A stretch of DNA of 9,516 nucleotides, from contig DCDF01000070.1 of NCBI GenBank assembly GCA_002316295.1, positions 5,538 through 15,053 on the forward strand, given 5' to 3'. The stretch is from Syntrophaceae bacterium UBA1062 (GTDB taxonomy: Bacteria; Desulfobacterota; Desulfomonilia; UBA1062). Position numbers and translations under genes: made by a program. The notes beneath the pieces were generated by a model that was not told where the DNA came from, searched no databases, and worked only from the letters and a program-made list of their open reading frames with translations. Of this stretch, positions 1 to 9,516 are shown in pieces (position 1 is the first letter of the stretch; each line of letters starts with the position of its first letter).

Positions 1-2103
<2,103 letters not shown>

Positions 2104-2105
2104 GC

Positions 2106-2112
2106 AAAGGAG
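2106..2112 (+). promoter_or_regulatory. Ribosome-binding site of rpoC supporting a TTG start
   Basis: AAAGGAG lies 6 nt before TTG 2119, within the 15-nt gap after the rpoB stop. It decides the start: the first in-frame ATG is codon 18, which would remove N-terminal residues that align with E. coli beta' and would leave no Shine-Dalgarno sequence at a suitable distance. Confidence 0.85.
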
Positions 2113-2118
2113 ACAAGA

Positions 2119-6447
<4,329 letters not shown>

Positions 6448-6454
6448 AAAACCC

Positions 6455-6483
6455 TTGACAGAAAGGGCGTCCGTTGTTAGAAG
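6455..6483 (+). promoter_or_regulatory. Candidate sigma70-type promoter for rpsL-rpsG-fusA-tuf
   Basis: A perfect -35 hexamer TTGACA (6455-6460) is followed, after 17 bp, by TAGAAG (6478-6483), which matches TATAAT at four of six positions including the first two and the A at position 5. Transcription would start near 6490, about 56 nt before rpsL. The position, immediately after rpoC and before rpsL, is where an independent str-operon promoter would be expected. The sequence match is seen directly; activity is inferred. Confidence 0.5.
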
Positions 6484-6486
6484 ACT

Positions 6487-6521
6487 GCGGTCCACTCTGG
6501 CGGTGGAACCCGTCAATTTTT
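6487..6521 (+). other. Imperfect hairpin followed by a T-run in the rpsL leader
   Basis: GGTCCAC (6489-6495) pairs with GTGGAACC (6503-6510), with one bulged A and a 7-nt loop. An additional C-G pair is possible across a second bulge. A run of five T (6517-6521) follows after about 4-6 nt. This could be a weak intrinsic terminator or attenuator between rpoC and rpsL, or a hairpin at the 5' end of mRNA from the promoter proposed just upstream. The bulges and the gap before the T-run argue against an efficient terminator. Confidence 0.3.
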
Positions 6522-6545
6522 AGAAGGAAAAGAAGGGATTTAGGA

Positions 6546-6917
6546 ATGCCTACACTTAACCAACTGGTACGAAAAGGCAGGAAAGACATTCAGAAGCTGA
6601 AGAAGACCAGGGCCCTGCAGGAATGCCCGCAGAAACGAGGCGTGTGCGTGCGCGTGTACACCACGACGCCGAAGAAGCCGAACTCCGCTCTGCGAAAGGT
6701 CGCCAGGATAAGGCTCACCAACGGATACGAGGTGACCTCCTATATTCCGGGCGAGGGGCACAACCTGCAGGAACACTCCGTGGTGCTCATCAGGGGCGGT
6801 CGAGTGAAGGACCTGCCCGGAGTGAGATACCACATCATCCGGGGGGTCATGGACTCCGAGGGTGTGCAGGAGCGCCGTCAGGGAAGATCGAAATACGGAA
6901 CGAAGAGACCAAAGTAA
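6546..6917 (+). CDS. rpsL: 30S ribosomal protein S12
   Basis: S12 sits at the decoding centre of the 30S subunit and controls the accuracy of codon recognition. The product has 123 residues, against 124 in E. coli. The start is ATG 6546, preceded by GAAGGGA (6532-6538) at 7-nt spacing; this gives the family's normal N-terminus MPTLNQLVRKGR. An upstream TTG at 6474 in the same frame would add 24 unrelated residues. The signature TTTPKKPNSALRK is at 39-51 and GGRVKDLPGVRYH at 84-96. K43 and K88, whose substitution classically gives streptomycin resistance or dependence, are wild type, so S12 gives no sign of resistance. D89 is the residue methylthiolated by RimO in other bacteria; whether that happens here cannot be seen. 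It is the first gene of the str group and is followed by rpsG after 12 nt. Confidence 0.98.
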   Translation: MPTLNQLVRKGRKDIQKLKKTRALQECPQKRGVCVRVYTTTPKKPNSALRKVARIRLTNGYEVTSYIPGEGHNLQEHSVVLIRGGRVKDLPGVRYHIIRGVMDSEGVQERRQGRSKYGTKRPK

Positions 6918-6928
6918 GAGGTTCTTAC
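6914..6928 (+). promoter_or_regulatory. Hairpin over the rpsL stop and rpsG ribosome-binding site
   Basis: GTAAGA (6914-6919) and TCTTAC (6923-6928) are perfect inverted repeats around a GGT loop. The stem starts in the last rpsL codon and the TAA stop and ends one base before rpsG ATG 6930. The only Shine-Dalgarno-like sequence for rpsG, AAGAGG (6916-6921), is in the left arm and loop, so folding would hide it. A ribosome finishing rpsL would melt the stem, which suggests translational coupling. In E. coli, S7 represses its own operon by binding the rpsL-rpsG junction; whether S7 binds here is unknown. Confidence 0.5.
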
Positions 6929-6929
6929 C

Positions 6930-7403
6930 ATGCCAAGAAAGAAGAGAGGAAGTCTGAAGAGGGATGTGACGGCCGACCCGAAATATGGCGACAAGACCGT
7001 GACCAAGTTCATCAACTGTCTCATGTGGGACGGCAAGAAATCGGTGAGCGAGCAGATCTTCTACGATATGCTGGGAATCATCGCCGAGAAGACCAAGGAA
7101 GATCCTCTCCAGATTTTCGTCAAGGCGTTCGACAACGTGAAGCCCTCGCTGGAAGTCCGTTCCAGAAGAATCGGCGGCGCGACGTACCAGGTTCCCACCG
7201 AGGTGAGGCCGGACAGGCGGGACATGCTCGCCAGGCGCTGGATCATCCATGCCGCCCGCGCCAGGAGCGAGAATACCATGAGCGAGCGGCTGGCCCTGGA
7301 GCTTCTCGACGCGTACAACAACCGCGGGACCTCCATAAAGAAGAAGGAAGACACTCATAAGATGGCGGAGGCGAACAAGGCCTTTGCCCATTATCGCTGG
7401 TAG
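6930..7403 (+). CDS. rpsG: 30S ribosomal protein S7
   Basis: S7 binds the 3' major domain of 16S rRNA, nucleates assembly of the 30S head and lines the E site. The product is 157 residues, the usual length, from ATG 6930 to TAG 7401-7403. Recognisable blocks are the basic N-terminus MPRKKRGSLKRDV, the segment FINCLMWDGKKSVSEQIFYDML (28-48 region), the beta-hairpin GGATYQVPTEVRPDRR (82-97), and the C-terminal helices with RRWIIHAARARSENTMSERLA (102-122 region) and HKMAEANKAFAHYRW at the end. The start codon is preceded by a weak AAGAGG inside a small hairpin, so expression probably depends on translation of rpsL. It is followed by fusA after 11 nt. Nothing in the sequence suggests loss of function. 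Confidence 0.98.
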   Translation: MPRKKRGSLKRDVTADPKYGDKTVTKFINCLMWDGKKSVSEQIFYDMLGIIAEKTKEDPLQIFVKAFDNVKPSLEVRSRRIGGATYQVPTEVRPDRRDMLARRWIIHAARARSENTMSERLALELLDAYNNRGTSIKKKEDTHKMAEANKAFAHYRW

Positions 7404-7414
7404 AGAAAGTAGCT

Positions 7415-9502
7415 TTGAAAAGATCGGTACCCATAGAACAGATCAGAAACATCGGCATCATGGCGCACATAGATGCCGGAAAGACCACCACCACGGAGCG
7501 GATCCTCTATTACACGGGGAAGAGCTACAAGATGGGGGAGGTCCATGACGGCCAGGCCACCATGGACTGGATGGAGCAGGAAAGGGAGCGTGGCATCACC
7601 ATCACCTCGGCGGCGACCACCTGCTCCTGGAAGGACCACTTCATCAACATCATCGACACCCCGGGTCATGTGGACTTCACCATCGAGGTGGAGCGGTCGC
7701 TGCGCGTGCTGGACGGCGCAGTAGGCGTGTTCTGTGCTGTGGGCGGGGTGCAGCCCCAGTCCGAAACCGTGTGGCGGCAGGCAGAGCGCTACCGTGTGCC
7801 CAGGATCGCCTTCGTAAACAAGATGGACCGGGTGGGTGCAGACTTCTTCCGGGTGATAGGCGAGATATCCGACAAGCTCGCGGCGAACCCCGTGGCACTG
7901 CAGATCCCTCTGGGCAAGGAAGATTCCTTTACCGGCGTCATCGACCTCATCGAGATGCACGCGGTGGTCTATGACGATGAGACCAAGGGAGCACAGTTCA
8001 AGACCACCCCGATTCCCGAGGAATACCGCGAATCGGCCGAGGAATACCGCGAGCGGCTCATCGAAGCCGTCTGCGACGTGGACGACCAGCTGATGGAAGC
8101 CTACCTCGAAGGCCGGGAGATCGAAAAAGAGCGCATCAAGCTGGCTCTGAAGAAGGGGGCCTTGAGCCTCAAGCTCACGCCGGTGCTGTGCGGCACCGCA
8201 TTCAGAAACAAGGGCGTACAGCCCCTGCTGGACGCCATCGTGGACTATCTCCCCTCGCCGCGCGAGGTGGGGGCGGTCAACGGCAAGGACGAGAGCGGCC
8301 AGGACCAGGTGCGCTATCCCGACGACGACGAATCCCTCTCGGCGCTGGCCTTCAAGGTCATGAACGACCCCTACGTGGGCCAGCTCACTTTTGTCCGGGT
8401 GTACTCCGGAGTCGTCAATGCGGGAGAGACGGTCTACAACAGCGGCACCGGAAAGAAGGAGCGCATCGGCAGGCTGGTGCGTATGTACGCGGACAAGCGC
8501 GAGGAGATCAAGACCATTCATGCAGGCGAAATAGCCGCCGTGCTGGGCCTGAAGAACACCATCACGGGTCAGACACTGTGCGATCCCTCGCGGCCGATCG
8601 TGCTCGAGTCCATGGACTTCCCGGAGCCGGTCATCTCGATCGCCATCGAGCCCAAGACCAAGGCCGACCAGGAGAAGCTCGCCATGGCGATGTCGCGCAT
8701 GTCCATGGAAGACCCGTCGTTCAAGGTCCACACGGACCGCAACACCGGAGACACCCTCATCTCCGGGATGGGCGAGTTGCATCTGGAGATCATCGTGGAC
8801 AGGATCAGGAGGGAGTTCGGAGTGGAGGCCAACGTGGGCAGACCCCAGGTGGCATACACCGAGTCCATCACCAGGACGGCCCAGGAAGAGACCAAGTATG
8901 CGAAGCAGACCGGCGGACACGGTCAGTACGCCCATGTGCTCATCAGGGTGGAGCCTCTTCAGAGCGGGTCGGGCTTCGAATTCGTCGACAAGATCGTGGG
9001 GGGCGTCATTCCCCGCGAGTATATACCGGCTGTCAGAAAAGGGGCCGAAGAGGCCCTGCAGATGGGCCCCTGCGCGGGTTATCCCGTTCAGGACGTCCGT
9101 GTGACGCTGTTCGACGGCTCCTACCACGAGGTGGATTCGTCGGAGATGGCATTCAAGATCGCCGGTTCCATGGCCATGAAGAACGCGCTGAAGAAGGCCG
9201 GGCCCATCATGCTCGAGCCCATCATGGACGTGGAGGTGGTAAGCCCTTCGGAATACATAGGAGATATCATTAACGATCTGTCTTCTCGAAGGGGGAGGGT
9301 GCTCGGCATGGATACCCGCGCCGACGTGCGGGTCATTGCCAGCCAGGTTCCGCTTGCCGAGATGTTCGGGTACGCGACGAGCCTGAGGTCCCAGTCCCAG
9401 GGACGGGCGACCTTTACCATGCAGGTTTCGCACTATGAGCCCGTACCCACCAGCATTTCGGCACAGGTAAAAGACGCGAGAGGAGGACAGCTCTATGGCT
9501 AA
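7415..9502 (+). CDS. fusA: Elongation factor G
   Basis: EF-G is the GTPase that moves tRNAs and mRNA through the ribosome after peptide transfer, and with ribosome recycling factor splits ribosomes after termination. The product has 695 residues (704 in E. coli). The start is TTG 7415; the next in-frame ATG (codon 16) would leave almost nothing before the P-loop. Upstream AGAGAAAG is a weak ribosome-binding site, so translation probably couples to rpsG. GTPase motifs: G1 AHIDAGKTT (17-25), switch I RGITIT with T62, G3 DTPGH (81-85), G4 NKMD (135-138), G5 GTA (260-262). Domains II and III follow, about 290-400 and 405-480. Domain IV (about 480-605) has GGHGQYAHV and the tip loop GSYHEVDSSE, with H571 matching the tip histidine H583 of E. 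coli. Domain V ends with AEMFGYATSLRSQSQGRAT. All motifs are intact, so this is a functional translocase. The last codons also encode the ribosome-binding site and start of the next gene. Confidence 0.98.
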   Translation: MKRSVPIEQIRNIGIMAHIDAGKTTTTERILYYTGKSYKMGEVHDGQATMDWMEQERERGITITSAATTCSWKDHFINIIDTPGHVDFTIEVERSLRVLDGAVGVFCAVGGVQPQSETVWRQAERYRVPRIAFVNKMDRVGADFFRVIGEISDKLAANPVALQIPLGKEDSFTGVIDLIEMHAVVYDDETKGAQFKTTPIPEEYRESAEEYRERLIEAVCDVDDQLMEAYLEGREIEKERIKLALKKGALSLKLTPVLCGTAFRNKGVQPLLDAIVDYLPSPREVGAVNGKDESGQDQVRYPDDDESLSALAFKVMNDPYVGQLTFVRVYSGVVNAGETVYNSGTGKKERIGRLVRMYADKREEIKTIHAGEIAAVLGLKNTITGQTLCDPSRPIVLESMDFPEPVISIAIEPKTKADQEKLAMAMSRMSMEDPSFKVHTDRNTGDTLISGMGELHLEIIVDRIRREFGVEANVGRPQVAYTESITRTAQEETKYAKQTGGHGQYAHVLIRVEPLQSGSGFEFVDKIVGGVIPREYIPAVRKGAEEALQMGPCAGYPVQDVRVTLFDGSYHEVDSSEMAFKIAGSMAMKNALKKAGPIMLEPIMDVEVVSPSEYIGDIINDLSSRRGRVLGMDTRADVRVIASQVPLAEMFGYATSLRSQSQGRATFTMQVSHYEPVPTSISAQVKDARGGQLYG
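9481..9486 (+). promoter_or_regulatory. Ribosome-binding site of the next gene, inside the end of fusA
   Basis: AGGAGG, a full Shine-Dalgarno consensus, lies 8 nt before ATG 9495 and within the last codons of fusA (part of the tail RGGQLYG). It is the strongest ribosome-binding site in the window and supports ATG 9495 as a real start. Confidence 0.85.
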
Positions 9503-9516
9503 GGAGACATTCAAGA
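9495..9516 (+). CDS. tuf: Start of elongation factor Tu gene (3' end outside window)
   Basis: Only seven codons are visible: ATG GCT AAG GAG ACA TTC AAG, giving MAKETFK. This resembles the usual EF-Tu N-terminus (MAKEKFER and similar), and tuf is the normal neighbour after fusA in the str operon. EF-Tu delivers aminoacyl-tRNA to the ribosome. The gene starts 8 nt before the end of fusA, in the +1 frame relative to it, behind AGGAGG. The identification rests mostly on position; rpsJ, the other common neighbour, usually starts differently. Confidence 0.75.

Noticed and set aside
6452..6467. CCCTT / AAGGG inverted repeat just after rpoC as a terminator
   Set aside because: The stem is only 5 bp, overlaps the -35 hexamer and is not followed by a T-run.
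6474..6545. Upstream TTG that would extend S12 by 24 residues
   Set aside because: The extra residues have no counterpart in S12, the TTG has no ribosome-binding site, and it overlaps the candidate promoter. ATG 6546 gives the normal N-terminus.
6546..6917. Streptomycin-resistance substitutions in S12
   Set aside because: K43 and K88 and their surrounding motifs are the wild-type residues.
7391..9514. Open reading frame of 707 codons on the minus strand opposite fusA
   Set aside because: It is in codon register with fusA and has the same explanation: fusA lacks TTA, CTA and TCA codons, so the antisense frame stays open. No protein family is visible.

Overview
This window is a conserved housekeeping segment from a bacterial chromosome. 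In order, all on the + strand, it carries the 3' half of rpoB, then rpoC, rpsL, rpsG and fusA complete, and the first codons of what is most likely tuf. This is the classic rpoBC-str (RNA polymerase / streptomycin operon) arrangement. The DNA is moderately GC-rich with strongly biased third codon positions. Gene order, the proteobacterial-type insertion SI3 in beta', the SI2-like insertion in beta, and use of TTG as start codon for rpoC and fusA suggest a Gram-negative bacterium, probably a deltaproteobacterium (Desulfobacterota-like) or a relative. That assignment is inference from remembered sequences, not a search.

Layout: 1-2103 is the C-terminal 700 residues of the RNA polymerase beta subunit, matching roughly E. 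coli residue 666 to the end. After 15 nt comes rpoC (2119-6447), which encodes a 1442-residue beta' with all catalytic and zinc-binding residues. A 98-nt gap (6448-6545) holds a good sigma70-like promoter candidate and a hairpin followed by a T-run. Then come rpsL (6546-6917), a 12-nt gap with a perfect small hairpin, rpsG (6930-7403), an 11-nt gap, fusA (7415-9502), and an 8-nt overlap into the next gene at 9495.

The genes work together in growth: the polymerase core subunits are cotranscribed and may read through into the decoding protein S12, the 30S head assembly protein S7 and the translocase EF-G, followed by EF-Tu. Tight spacing, a hairpin over the rpsG ribosome-binding site and the fusA/tuf overlap all point to translational coupling.

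I found no mobile element, CRISPR array, RNA gene or undescribed system. The most unusual feature is a roughly 78-residue, charged, probably helical insertion in beta', just before the lid and clamp coiled-coil (2803-3060). E. coli and the deltaproteobacterial beta' sequences I can recall have only about 8 residues there.
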